Positions 15,888 through 24,351 of a stretch of DNA of 64,000 bases are shown here, in pieces. Source of the stretch: Shinella sp. XGS7. Lineage in GTDB: Bacteria > Pseudomonadota > Gammaproteobacteria > Burkholderiales > Burkholderiaceae_C. Where the stretch lies: the NCBI RefSeq assembly GCF_020535565.1, contig NZ_CP084758.1, positions 1,205,501-1,269,500 of the forward strand. The letters run 5' to 3'. Below the pieces are notes generated by a model that was not told where the DNA came from, did not search any database, and saw only the letters and a program-made list of their open reading frames with translations. Positions within the stretch are counted from its first letter, which is position 1, and each line of letters opens with the position of its first letter. A program made the translations under genes and the position numbers.

Positions 15888-17819
15888 TCAGTCCGTCACC
15901 GGCCAGTCCAGCTCGAAGCAGCAGCCGCGCCGCGGCTCGCTCTGCACCCGCAGCCGGCCGCCCAGGCGCTGGCTCACCGCCGCCTGGGCGATGAAGAGGC
16001 CCAGGCCGCTGCGCCCGCGGCCGAACTGGCTGCTCACATAGGGATCGAAGACCCGCGGCAGCAGCTCGGGCGGGATGCCCGCGCCCTGGTCGCAGACCTG
16101 CAGATGCACGCGCGCGCCCACGCGCCAGGCCCGCACCTGCACCCGGCCCGCCTGGCCGGCGGGGTAGGCGTGGCGCTCGGCATTGTGGAAGAGCTGCACC
16201 AGCACCTCGCTCAGGGGCTCGGCCAGGGTGTGCAGCTGCAGATGGGCCTGCAGATCGAGCTGCAGCGGGCTGCCGGGGCTGATGGCGTGCTCCCAGGCGG
16301 CGCGCACCAGGGTGTCCAGCTGCAAGCTGCGGGCCTGATCCGGGGCCTGGCCCGTGGCCTGGTAGGCCTGCACCAGACGCAAGGCCTGCTCCACATTGCG
16401 GCGGGCCAGCTCGGCCCCGTCCTCGCAATGGCGCAGCTCGGCCAGCACCCGGCTGCGCGAGCTGGGGCCGCGCTCGCCCAGCTGCTGGGCCAGGGCGCGG
16501 CTGGTGTCGGCCGCGGTGCTGACGGCGGTGAGCGCCGTGCCCAGCGGCGTGTTGAGCTCATGCGCCATGCCGGCCAGCAGATGACCCAGGCTGGCCAGCT
16601 TGCCGGCCTCCAGCAGCTCGGCCTGCAGCTCGCGCTGCAGGGCCAGGGCCTGCTCCAGCGCGCGGTTCTTGAGCGCCAGTTCGCGCGCGTGGGTCTCGCT
16701 GCGCGCCTGCTCGCTGCGGGCCTGGGCCAGCTCGGCCTGACGCAGGCGCTCGGCGGTGTCACGCCGGCCGGCCTCGCGCAGCTCTTCCAGGGCCAGGCCA
16801 TGCGCCTCCTCCAGCAGGGCCAGGGCCTCGTCGGCGCGTCCTGCCTGGGTCAGCCAGGGCACCAGCTGGCGCATGCGGTGCTGCAGCTGGCGGCTCATGG
16901 ACCAGCGCCGGGTCTGGACCAGCACCTCCTGCATCAGGGCGATGGCGGGCTGGTACTCGCCGCGCGCCGCATGCAGGCGGGCCTGCACGGCCAGCTGTTC
17001 CTTGAGCAGGCGCTCGGCGCTGCCGCCGGCCTGCTGCAGGCAGCGCTGGCCGCGCTCGAAGGCCTGCTGTGCCTCGGCCAGGTCCTGGCGCTGCAGGCAG
17101 GCCTCGGCCACCCCGGTCCAGCCATTGAGCGCAGCGGCCCAGCGGCGCTGGGTCTCGGCCAGCTCGGCGCCCTCGCGCAGCGCGGCCAGCTCGGCCCCGG
17201 GATCGCCCAGCTGGCGGTGCGCCACGGCAATGGTGATCAGCATGTCCACCCAGCGGCCGCCGTCGCCGGCCTCGGCCGCCAGGGCCTGGGCCTCGCGCAG
17301 ATGCGTGATGGCCAGGGCCCAGTCCTGCAACGCCGCCTGGGCGTGACCCAGGGTGCGGGCGCGGTGGGCGCGGATCAGCGGGTCTTCGCTGCCTTCGGCC
17401 AGGCGGCTGATGGGCGCCAGCAGGGCCATGCCCTCGGCGCGGCGCCCGAAGCGCAGATGCATGCGGCTGCGCAGGGCCAGCACCGCGATGCGGTCGTTCA
17501 GATGGCCGCGACCGGCCTCCTGCACCGAGGGCAGCAGGGCGTCCAGGGTCTGCTCCACGGCCTCGGAGCGCCAGAGCTCGCCATACATCTCGGCCAGCAG
17601 GGCGCCCAGGGCCACGCCCAGATCGTCCAAGGGCTGGCCGCCTTGCAGCAGCTGGTCCAGCAGGGCCTGCAGCGAGGCCACCCGCTCCAGGGCGGAGCAG
17701 GGCTCGGAGAGATAGCCGGCGCGCTGGACGGCCAGCCATTCGGCCCGCGCGCCGGGGGCGGGCAGCTCGAATCCGGGACCGGGCATGCTGGGACCCATTG
17801 TTGGACCTTGTGGGCCCAT
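15888..17819 (-). CDS. orphan sensor histidine kinase with N-terminal TPR-like repeats
   Basis: A 643-residue, apparently soluble kinase with no membrane segment. Residues about 30-350 are Ala/Leu-rich helical repeats of TPR character. A coiled coil (about 350-410) leads into the H-box G-M-A-H-E-L-N-T-P-L-G with phospho-acceptor His420. The catalytic domain has the N-box F-H-N-A-E-R-H (Asn546), G1 D-Q-G-A-G-I-P (577-582) and G2 G-L-G-L-F-I (605-610). No response-regulator gene is adjacent. It follows the lysR-ddpX-S66 operon by 39 bp on the same strand and may be cotranscribed. ATGs at codons 8 and 12 are alternative starts. Confidence 0.87.
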   Translation of the reverse strand: MGPQGPTMGPSMPGPGFELPAPGARAEWLAVQRAGYLSEPCSALERVASLQALLDQLLQGGQPLDDLGVALGALLAEMYGELWRSEAVEQTLDALLPSVQEAGRGHLNDRIAVLALRSRMHLRFGRRAEGMALLAPISRLAEGSEDPLIRAHRARTLGHAQAALQDWALAITHLREAQALAAEAGDGGRWVDMLITIAVAHRQLGDPGAELAALREGAELAETQRRWAAALNGWTGVAEACLQRQDLAEAQQAFERGQRCLQQAGGSAERLLKEQLAVQARLHAARGEYQPAIALMQEVLVQTRRWSMSRQLQHRMRQLVPWLTQAGRADEALALLEEAHGLALEELREAGRRDTAERLRQAELAQARSEQARSETHARELALKNRALEQALALQRELQAELLEAGKLASLGHLLAGMAHELNTPLGTALTAVSTAADTSRALAQQLGERGPSSRSRVLAELRHCEDGAELARRNVEQALRLVQAYQATGQAPDQARSLQLDTLVRAAWEHAISPGSPLQLDLQAHLQLHTLAEPLSEVLVQLFHNAERHAYPAGQAGRVQVRAWRVGARVHLQVCDQGAGIPPELLPRVFDPYVSSQFGRGRSGLGLFIAQAAVSQRLGGRLRVQSEPRRGCCFELDWPVTD

Positions 17820-17858
17820 TGTGCGGCAAGGCCGGCAAGGCTGCCGGCCGCGCCCGGC

Positions 17859-18911
17859 TCAGCGCACCACGGGCCGCAGGATCTGCAGGGTGCCGGCGTC
17901 GGCGTCGATCTCGGCCTCGGCGCCCACCGGCACGGTGAATTTGCGGCGGATGTGGCCGATCATGGCGCCGCGGTAGACCGGCACGTTCAGGGGCAGGAAG
18001 TAGTCGTCGAAGACTTCGTCCAGCGTGTGGCTGGCGAAGCCGTCGCCGGGCTCGCACTTGGTGAACTTGCCGATCACCACGCCGCTGAGCTGGCTGAGCG
18101 CGCCGCACAGGCGCAGGGTGGAGAGCATGCGCTCCACGCGGTAGATGTACTCGTTGATCTCTTCGAGAAAGAGGATGGCGCCGCGGCAGTCGGGGAAGTA
18201 GGGCGTGCCGGCCAGGGAGGCCAGCACCGCCAGATTGCCGCCCACCAGGGGGCCGCGGGCGCGGCCGCCGCGCAGGGTGCTGATGCGGTCGTCCTTCTGC
18301 ACCAGGTTGTCGCCGCGCTCGCCGGTGGGGTTCTTCAGCAGCGGGGCCTGGCCTTCCATCACCAGGGCGCGCCAGTGCGCCACCGAGAAGGCATTCCACT
18401 CCGACTCGGCCACCGGCGCGTGGAAGCAGACCAGGCCGGTCTGGCGCTGCATGGCGTTGAGCAGGCAGGTGATGTCGGAGAAGCCGCCGAAGTACTTGGG
18501 CTTGGCGGCGATCAGGCGGTAGTCCAGCTTGTCGACGATGCGGTTGCAGCCCGAGCCGCCGGTCATGGCCACGATGCCCTGCACCGTGTCGTCGGCGAAC
18601 ATGGCGTTCAGGTCGGCGGCGCGCTGCTCGTCGGTGCCGCCGAACTTGCCCCAGCGCGCCCGCAAGTTTGGCGCCTCACGCACCTTGAAGCCCAGGGCCT
18701 GCAGAGCCTCGGTGGCGATGGCATAGGGCTCGCGCTCGAAGGTGGCCTTGGCCGGGCTGACCAGGGCCAGGGTGTCGCCGGGCTGCAGGCGGCGCGGGTA
18801 GAGCGGGGCGGGGCGGGCCGGTGCCGTCGAGGCCGCGGCCTGGGATGCACCGGCCAGGCCGGCGCCGGCGGCGATCAGGGACTGGCCCAGCAGGCGGCGG
18901 CTCAGCGTCAT
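17859..18911 (-). CDS. LD-carboxypeptidase, S66 family (copy 2, exported)
   Basis: A 350-residue S66 serine peptidase with an N-terminal signal (S-R-R-L-L-G-Q-S-L-I-A-A-G, Tat- or Sec-like, cut near A-A-A at 27). The triad is intact: Ser145 in G-F-S-D-I-T, Glu250 in F-L-E-E, His320 in I-G-H. Export makes a periplasmic tetrapeptide carboxypeptidase or MccF-like peptide hydrolase more likely than classical cytosolic LdcA. It starts 6 bp after ddpX, in the lysR-ddpX operon. The cytosolic copy is at 8964-9884. Confidence 0.9.
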   Translation of the reverse strand: MTLSRRLLGQSLIAAGAGLAGASQAAASTAPARPAPLYPRRLQPGDTLALVSPAKATFEREPYAIATEALQALGFKVREAPNLRARWGKFGGTDEQRAADLNAMFADDTVQGIVAMTGGSGCNRIVDKLDYRLIAAKPKYFGGFSDITCLLNAMQRQTGLVCFHAPVAESEWNAFSVAHWRALVMEGQAPLLKNPTGERGDNLVQKDDRISTLRGGRARGPLVGGNLAVLASLAGTPYFPDCRGAILFLEEINEYIYRVERMLSTLRLCGALSQLSGVVIGKFTKCEPGDGFASHTLDEVFDDYFLPLNVPVYRGAMIGHIRRKFTVPVGAEAEIDADAGTLQILRPVVR

Positions 18912-18917
18912 GGCGGC

Positions 18918-19550
18918 TTACATCACCCGGGGCAGGTCGCGGCGCACCGCCACGCGGTCACCGAAATCGAAATGCCACCACTCGGTGCTGATGGTCTGGA
19001 AGCCGGCCTGGCGCATGGCGGCGCGCAGCCAGCCGCGCTCCACCAGATGCGCGGCGCTCAGCAGGCCGCGGGCCAGGTGCTCGGCCTCGTGGTCGGGGTG
19101 GGAGGTGAGGGCCATCTCGTCGAAGCCCGAGCCCATGTCCACCTCGCGGCCTTCGGGGTCCAGCAGGGTCAGGTCCACGGCCATGCCGTAGCTGTGGATG
19201 GAGCCGCGCACCGGGTTGGCCAGGTAGAGGGTCAGGGGCGTGCCCTGCAGCTCGTCCCACAGCACCTCCTGGACGCGCTGGGGGCGCAGCGCGTCCAGCA
19301 CCAGCAGGCGGTAGCCGGGGCGGTTGTGTGCCAGCCAGTGGGCGGCGCGCTCCAGGGCGTCGGCCGCCTCGCGGCGCAGGAAGCTGCAGTCCAGGCCGCC
19401 GTAGACATTGCGGCCCACGAAGTTGTCGGGCGTGGCGTAGCGCAGGTCCACCGCGATGCCGGGAATGCTCAGCAGGGCGCGGAAGTCGGCGTGGCCGGGC
19501 ACCTCCTCGCAGGGAATCATGGGCGGGGGGCTGTGCGGCTGGGTGTTCAC
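18918..19550 (-). CDS. ddpX: D-alanyl-D-alanine dipeptidase (VanX/DdpX family)
   Basis: A 210-residue zinc dipeptidase that splits D-Ala-D-Ala. Zinc and catalytic residues are all present: H119 and D126 in S-I-H-S-Y-G-M-A-V-D, E190 and H193 in E-W-W-H-F-D-F, and the transition-state Arg in D-A-L-R-P (Arg89). GTG 19550 is chosen over ATG 19520: GGAG lies 8 bases before it and its GTGA overlaps the lysR stop by four bases (translational coupling), whereas the ATG is preceded only by a C-run. No signal peptide, so it is cytosolic like E. coli DdpX. Together with DadA it would turn recycled D-Ala-D-Ala into pyruvate. No VanA/VanH partners are present, so glycopeptide resistance is not indicated. 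Confidence 0.92.
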   Translation of the reverse strand: MNTQPHSPPPMIPCEEVPGHADFRALLSIPGIAVDLRYATPDNFVGRNVYGGLDCSFLRREAADALERAAHWLAHNRPGYRLLVLDALRPQRVQEVLWDELQGTPLTLYLANPVRGSIHSYGMAVDLTLLDPEGREVDMGSGFDEMALTSHPDHEAEHLARGLLSAAHLVERGWLRAAMRQAGFQTISTEWWHFDFGDRVAVRRDLPRVM

Positions 19551-20446
19551 GCCAGGGTCTCCAGATTGTCGCGGGCGGCCTCGGTGAGGAAGCGCACCAG
19601 GCGGCGGGCGGTCTGCGCCAGGGGCGCGTTGGCGGCGGTGAGCTGGTAGAGCTGCACCGGCAGATTGGGGGCCACGGGGCGCAGGCGCACGCGGCTGCGG
19701 TCGGCGCTGGCGGCGGTGAAGGGGTCGACGATGGCCACGCCCAGGCCGGCTTCCACCAGGGAGCGGGCCAGCTGATAGGTCTGCACCGTGAGGCGGCTGC
19801 GCGGCTGCACGCCCTGGGCCTCGCAGGCATTCATCACCACGCTGCCCAGGGGATCGTCGCCGGGCAGGGCCACCAGATCGCTGTGGATCTGGTCCAGGGG
19901 CAGGGGGCCGCTGCCGGCCGCCTCGGGCGAGCCCAAGGGGCACAGGGCCATCATGGGGCCGCTGGCGATGGCCTCGGTCTTGATGCCGGGGTGACGCGGG
20001 TCCTGCAGCGAGAGGGCCAGATCGGCCTCGCCCAGCAGCAGGGCCGAAACAATCTCGCGGGTGTGGTTGGTGGCGAGCACGCAGCTGGCCTGGGGATAGG
20101 CGCGGCACCACTGGTTCATGGCCTGGGGAATGACCGAGGCGCCCAGGGTGGGCGTGGCCACCAGGCGCACCTGCTCGGACTCGCCGCTGCGCAGATTGGC
20201 CGCCAGGCGCCGGATCGAGACCAGGTCGCGGTTGAGCTTGTCGATCTCCACGAAGAGGCGCTCGGCCTCGGGCGTGGGGTAGAGCTTGCCGCGCACCCGG
20301 TCGAACAGGGGCATGCCCAGCTGCAGCTCGCAGTGCTGCAGCACCTTGGTCACGGCGGGCTGGGAGATGTGCAGCAGCTGGGCCGCGCCGCTGATCGTGC
20401 CGGCCTGCATCACCGCGTGGAAGACCTCGATATGGCGCAGTCGCAT
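19547..20446 (-). CDS. LysR-type regulator heading the ddpX operon
   Basis: A 299-residue LysR protein. The N-terminal winged helix (M-R-L-R-H-I-E-V-F-H-A-V-M, then S-Q-P-A-V-T-K-V-L at about 30-38) is followed by a periplasmic-binding-protein-like effector domain. ATG 20446 is chosen because GGGAGAGG lies 6-7 bases upstream and it starts the conserved domain. It overlaps ddpX by 4 bp and is the first gene of the operon, so it probably controls its own transcript. Candidate effectors are D-Ala-D-Ala or related wall fragments (inference). Confidence 0.9.
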   Translation of the reverse strand: MRLRHIEVFHAVMQAGTISGAAQLLHISQPAVTKVLQHCELQLGMPLFDRVRGKLYPTPEAERLFVEIDKLNRDLVSIRRLAANLRSGESEQVRLVATPTLGASVIPQAMNQWCRAYPQASCVLATNHTREIVSALLLGEADLALSLQDPRHPGIKTEAIASGPMMALCPLGSPEAAGSGPLPLDQIHSDLVALPGDDPLGSVVMNACEAQGVQPRSRLTVQTYQLARSLVEAGLGVAIVDPFTAASADRSRVRLRPVAPNLPVQLYQLTAANAPLAQTARRLVRFLTEAARDNLETLA

Positions 20447-20580
20447 GCTCAGCCTCTCCCGTGGCCCGGAGGCAGGGACGGCGGAAACTCGGACCGAGGC
20501 GTGGGCTGGGACTTCATGGCAGGACCGATCATTGTTCGGAGGGCGGGTGCCCGTCGCAACTGAAATGAGCGGGAGCAAAT

Positions 20581-20595
20581 ATAACTTTGCGTTAT
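20581..20595. promoter_or_regulatory. LysR-type inverted repeat upstream of lysR-ddpX
   Basis: ATAAC-TTTGC-GTTAT is a perfect 5-bp inverted repeat containing the T-N11-A arrangement of LysR boxes, 135 bp upstream of the lysR start in an AT-rich island of otherwise GC-rich DNA. It is a likely autoregulatory site of the downstream LysR protein. Confidence 0.5.
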
Positions 20596-20649
20596 CGGGG
20601 CTGTGAGCGTCAGGCGCACAGCGCCTTCATCGAGATGCTTGGTGGCGAG

Positions 20650-20746
20650 CGACGGGAGGCGGGCAGGCGCACTGGCTACGTGTCCCCCGGGCCGCGAGCG
20701 GCCCTCCTCCTTGACCTGCGCCATTGCGCCTGCCCGCCTCCCGTCG
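20650..20746 (-). repeat. nested-hairpin intergenic repeat, copy 2
   Basis: 27-nt outer arms (20650-20676 and 20720-20746) are complementary at 26 of 27 positions. Inside lie TGTCCCCCG (20681-20689), a perfect stem GGGCCGC-GA-GCGGCCC (20689-20704) and TCCTCCTTGACC (20705-20716), the reverse complement of the core at 10.03 kb. The outer arm sequence differs from the other copies, so complementarity and not sequence is conserved. Confidence 0.75.
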
Positions 20747-20788
20747 GATCCACCGCAGCTCGTTCGCGGCGGAAGCGCTGCGCCGCTT

Positions 20789-20884
20789 GTGCTGGAGGGT
20801 GGGTGGGTCTGATGCGGAGGTCAAGGAGGAGGCCGCGCAGCGGCCGGGGGACACGCAGCAGCAGGCCCACCCACCCTCCGGCAC
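20789..20884 (+). repeat. nested-hairpin intergenic repeat, copy 3
   Basis: 23-nt outer arms (20789-20811 and 20862-20884) pair at 21 of 23 positions and enclose GGTCAAGGAGGAGG (20819-20832), the stem GGCCGC-GCA-GCGGCC (20831-20845) and CGGGGGACA (20845-20853). It is inverted relative to copy 2, about 42 bp away. The 547-bp gap 20447-20993 contains only the LysR box, these two elements and the receptor terminator; open frames crossing it are by-products of the GC-rich repeats. Confidence 0.75.
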
Positions 20885-20935
20885 GTTCCGCCCGGCCTTC
20901 GCAGTCGTTGGTGTGGCGGTGTCGAGCGCCCATGA

Positions 20936-20964
20936 AAAAGGCAGGCCGCACGGGCCTGCCTGGA
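20936..20964 (-). terminator. rho-independent terminator of the second TonB receptor gene
   Basis: On the minus strand GGCAGGCC and GGCCTGCC (8-bp arms, 5-base loop) are followed by CTTTTTC. It lies 34 bp beyond the receptor stop codon. Confidence 0.75.
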
Positions 20965-20993
20965 CGGGGAGCTCAGAGCTCGTCTGAGCCCGC

Positions 20994-23900
20994 TCAGAAC
21001 TTGTAGCGGGCCTCGAAGTAGTACTGGCGGCCGCTCTGGTCCACCTTCTGCTGCTCGGCCTCGCTGTAGCGGTAGGTGGCGCGCACCGGGTTGAGCAGAT
21101 TGGTGGCGTTGAAGGAGAGCTGCAGTGCGTCCGTGAGGTTGTAGTTCATGGACAGGGCCACATTGGACACCGGCGCGGCCATGGTCGGCGCGACCGGCAT
21201 GGTCACGCCATTGATGGTGACCAGGCCCTGGCTATTGGCCGTGGGCGAGGGCGCGGTGCTGCTGGAGACGTACTCGCTGCGGTAGTTGTAGACCAGGCGC
21301 ACGCTGAAGGCGTCGTTCTCGAAGTAGCCGCCCAGATTGGCCGCGTACTTGGAGGCGCCCACCATGGGCCGGCCGTCTTCCACCTTGGTGTCCGCGCGGC
21401 TGGCATTGGCGGTGAAGCCGAAGCCCGCACCGATGGGCTGCTCGTAGCTCACTTCGATGCCGTGGATGCGCGCCTTCTGCTGCGAGGCGGTGTTGATGAA
21501 ATAGGTCTTGACCTTGTTGTCCTGCGGATCGACCAGGTCCACCGTGCTGTTCTGCTGCACCGCGCCGGTCTTGGGATAGCCGTGCAGGCGCGAGCTGAAG
21601 AGGTTCACCGCCAGGATGGAGCGCTTGGCGAAGTACCAGGCCAGGGAGACGTCGGCGTTGTTGGCCGTCATCGGCGCCAGGTTCGGGTTGGGGCCGGTCA
21701 CGGTGCAGCCGGCGGGACCGCAGGCCTGGTTGCTGAAGCCGGAGCCGTAGAGGTTGTAGTTCTGGCGGCCCAGGGTGCGGCTCAGGCCCAGACGGCCGAT
21801 CAGGCGGCTGCTCAGCTCATAGCGCAGGTTCAGACTGGGCAGCAGATGGTCGAACTGCTTGTGCGTGGGCAGCTTGTAGTAGACCGTGCCCTGCTTGGGG
21901 TCGAAGGGCTGGCCGTCGTAGTAGGTGCTGCCGTCGCCCGCGGTGTTGATGGCGCCGGGGAAGGCCGCGCAGGGCGTGGCTGGCTTGCCGGGCTCGATCT
22001 TGGGGCAGGTGCCGGCGGGCAGGGGCGTGGCGATCTGCGCATCCACCGTGGTGCGCACCAGGCGCAGGCCCACATTGCCGGACCAGCGGTTGTTGGCGCC
22101 CTCCAGGTTCTGCATCACGTAGAGCGCGCTCTGCTTCTCGCGCATCTCGATCTCGCCGGCCACGCGGCGCTCGAACTGGGCCGTGGTGGGCTTGAACTGC
22201 GAGGCCATGAAGCCGGTCAGCACCTCCTTGGGGAAATAGAAGCCCGAGCGGTCCCAGTCACCGCCGCCCAGGCCCTGGCCGAAGTTGCCCGGGTAGCCCA
22301 CGGCCAGGGACGGATCGGGGCCGGTGAGGGCGGCATTGCGGAAGGTGGGCGCCCAGCGGCGCAGATCGCGCTTGTGCTCGGCATGGCGCACGCCGAAGGC
22401 CAGCGTGGAGAAGACGCCGCTGTCCTGGGCGTACTCGGCATCGAGGGCCAGGCTTTGCTCGCGGTCCACGGCCCGGGTGCCCGAGGCCGTGCGGCCCACC
22501 AGCTTGTAGCCGCTGCCGTCGGCATTGAGCACCGGCAGATTGGCGCCCGTGCCCTGGTACTGCACATAGGGCGCCTCGTCCACCTTGCCCAGGGCGTAGG
22601 ACACGCCGGTGCCGTAGCGGGCATAGGTCAGGCCCTGGTCGAGCAGGGTCTCGCCCACGCCGCGGGTGGTGCTGAACAGGCCCTTCACCACCAGGTCCTT
22701 GTTCACCTGCCACTTGGCGTCGAAGTCCAGGAAGCCGCTGCTGGCGGTGGAACCGTCGCGGTAGAAAGCCTCGGAGTTTCCGATGTACTGCGGCGTGGTG
22801 CCGCTGGGGAAGACGATGTCGGCGCTCTTGAGCACGCGCAGCTTGTCGCCGTACATCGTGGTCTCTTCCACGATCACCGGATTGCGGATCTGGGCGAAGA
22901 CCTGCTGCCCGTTCGAATTGGTGTTGGGCTCGGCCGCGCCGGTGCCGCCCGTGGTGCCAGCCTTGCCCAGCAGCATGCTGTAGAGCGCGCCGGAGTTCAG
23001 GCGGCCGAAGTTATTGGCCTTCATCGAGGAGTAGAAGCCCGTCACGCCCAGATCGAGATTCTTGGTGGGGCGGGCCTGCAGGGCGAGCATGCCGCCCGTG
23101 CGGTCGCGCACGCCCTCGACGAACTCGCTGGACAGGGAGCCGGGCAGGCGCACGCCGTTGAGGTCCGCCGCCTTGTAGCCGCTGCCGGCCAGCGAAGCGT
23201 CGGTGATGCCCTTCATGGTGCTGGTGTTGATCTCGCCCCAGCCGCTGCTGGTGCCGTAGGCAAAGCGCGAGGCCGTGTCGCGGCGGATGTGGCGCTTCTC
23301 CTTGAAGACCTGGCCGATCAGGCCGAAGGTATTGGCCTCGTTCTTCCAGTTCAGGCTGGCATTGAGCTGGGGGCTGGTCTTGCCCGGCAGGTCGGCATAG
23401 ACCGCGCCGGCGCTGAGCACGCCGCCCAGGCGCTGCTTCTCGTCCAGGGGCTTGCGGGTGCTGACGTTGACGGTGCCGGCCAGGCCGCCGTCCACGATAT
23501 CGGCCTGCGAGGTCTTGTAGACCGTGGCCTGGTTGAGCACCGAGGAGGGCATCAGGCTCAGCGAGGTGCTGCGCGAGCTGGAGAGCTGGTCGGACACATA
23601 CCAGTCGCCGCCGCTGACCGTGTGGCCGTTGAAGAGGATCAGGCTCATATCGGGGTTGGTGCCCCGCATCGAGACCTTCTCGGCTTCGTCGTAGTCGCTG
23701 CGCACGGCCAGGCCGACCACGCGCTGCAGCGAGTCCGCCAGGTTCTTGTCGGGCATCTTGCCCACATCCACCGCGGTGATCACGTCCACATTGCTGGAGG
23801 CCATGCGCTTGATATTGATGGCCTGCTCCACCGAGGCGCGGATGCCGGTGACCGTCACGGTTTCCAGCTGCTGCTTCTGGCGCTCCTCGGCTTCGCGGGC

Positions 23901-24035
23901 CTCTCGTGCCTCCCGCGCCTTGCGCTGCTCGGCGCTCTCGGGGGCTGGCTCGGCCGGGCTCTGGGCCAGCGCGCTGCCGGCGAGCAGCAGGGCGAGTGAC
24001 ACGGCGTGGGCGATTCGGGTGGTCTGGAACTTCAT
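20994..24035 (-). CDS. TonB-dependent receptor, Xanthomonas/Caulobacter (carbohydrate-type) class
   Basis: A 1013-residue outer-membrane receptor. The signal peptide ends at about A24. An unusual highly charged linker (E-Q-R-K-A-R-E-A-R-E-A-R-E-A-E-E, about 36-56) precedes the TonB box E-T-V-T-V-T-G-I (58-65). The plug has V-D-V-G-K-M-P-D-K-N-L-A-D-S-L-Q-R and V-S-M-R-G, the signature of the TIGR01782-like class often found in glycan-use loci, and the barrel ends in the canonical terminal Phe. It lies downstream of the AmiD amidase and amino-sugar kinase on the same strand, 316 bp apart. Import of wall glycopeptides or another glycan is a reasonable guess; the ligand is not shown by sequence. 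Confidence 0.88.
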   Translation of the reverse strand: MKFQTTRIAHAVSLALLLAGSALAQSPAEPAPESAEQRKAREAREAREAEERQKQQLETVTVTGIRASVEQAINIKRMASSNVDVITAVDVGKMPDKNLADSLQRVVGLAVRSDYDEAEKVSMRGTNPDMSLILFNGHTVSGGDWYVSDQLSSSRSTSLSLMPSSVLNQATVYKTSQADIVDGGLAGTVNVSTRKPLDEKQRLGGVLSAGAVYADLPGKTSPQLNASLNWKNEANTFGLIGQVFKEKRHIRRDTASRFAYGTSSGWGEINTSTMKGITDASLAGSGYKAADLNGVRLPGSLSSEFVEGVRDRTGGMLALQARPTKNLDLGVTGFYSSMKANNFGRLNSGALYSMLLGKAGTTGGTGAAEPNTNSNGQQVFAQIRNPVIVEETTMYGDKLRVLKSADIVFPSGTTPQYIGNSEAFYRDGSTASSGFLDFDAKWQVNKDLVVKGLFSTTRGVGETLLDQGLTYARYGTGVSYALGKVDEAPYVQYQGTGANLPVLNADGSGYKLVGRTASGTRAVDREQSLALDAEYAQDSGVFSTLAFGVRHAEHKRDLRRWAPTFRNAALTGPDPSLAVGYPGNFGQGLGGGDWDRSGFYFPKEVLTGFMASQFKPTTAQFERRVAGEIEMREKQSALYVMQNLEGANNRWSGNVGLRLVRTTVDAQIATPLPAGTCPKIEPGKPATPCAAFPGAINTAGDGSTYYDGQPFDPKQGTVYYKLPTHKQFDHLLPSLNLRYELSSRLIGRLGLSRTLGRQNYNLYGSGFSNQACGPAGCTVTGPNPNLAPMTANNADVSLAWYFAKRSILAVNLFSSRLHGYPKTGAVQQNSTVDLVDPQDNKVKTYFINTASQQKARIHGIEVSYEQPIGAGFGFTANASRADTKVEDGRPMVGASKYAANLGGYFENDAFSVRLVYNYRSEYVSSSTAPSPTANSQGLVTINGVTMPVAPTMAAPVSNVALSMNYNLTDALQLSFNATNLLNPVRATYRYSEAEQQKVDQSGRQYYFEARYKF

Positions 24036-24351
24036 GATCTGGCTTGTCTCTGGCGGCGGCGCCGCTTGTGATGGACTGCGGGCCCGCGGTGCCGGCGAGC
24101 CTCCCCCTGCTCAGCCGGGCGTGTTCTGGCCGGGGCGCATGCCCTAGCAGCCGCCTGTTGCTGGCGTGTGGATCATGGTCAGGGTGCAGGGCGGCCGACA
24201 ATGCTTTCTTGTCGGTGTTGCATGCGGCCGAGTTATGGCCGCCAAGGCCACGGCCAGCAGGCCCTGCAGTCAGGGGCCGATCGCCCTCAGGCGCGCGCCA
24301 CACCGGCCTCCCGGCCGGGCGCGTGGCGCACCACAGGCAAGACCTGGCGCC
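24036..24351. promoter_or_regulatory. promoter region of the second TonB receptor
   Basis: This 316-bp gap carries no gene. Two short inverted repeats stand close together: CCGACAA-N7-TTGTCGG (24195-24215) and GCGGCC-N7-GGCCGC (24224-24242), about 160-205 bp upstream of the receptor start. Both could be operators, or hairpins ending amiD transcription (no T-tract is seen). No convincing -35/-10 pair was found. Confidence 0.4.

Noticed and set aside
16104-19649. Plus-strand open frame of about 1181 codons across the kinase, S66 and ddpX region
   Set aside because: Crosses three real minus-strand genes with intact catalytic motifs; sequence is repetitive His/Gln/Leu/Ala typical of an antisense frame.
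18918-20446. Vancomycin-type resistance cassette (because of VanX homology)
   Set aside because: No VanA/VanH ligase or dehydrogenase and no VanRS pair; the context is LysR and S66 peptidase, so dipeptide recycling is the simpler reading.
20587-21006. Several short open frames on both strands between lysR and the second TonB receptor
   Set aside because: They run through the hairpin repeats; Arg/Pro-rich, no ribosome sites, and explained by inverted-repeat symmetry.
21462-23999. Plus-strand open frame of about 845 codons opposite the second TonB receptor
   Set aside because: Antisense of a strongly supported receptor; no recognisable fold.
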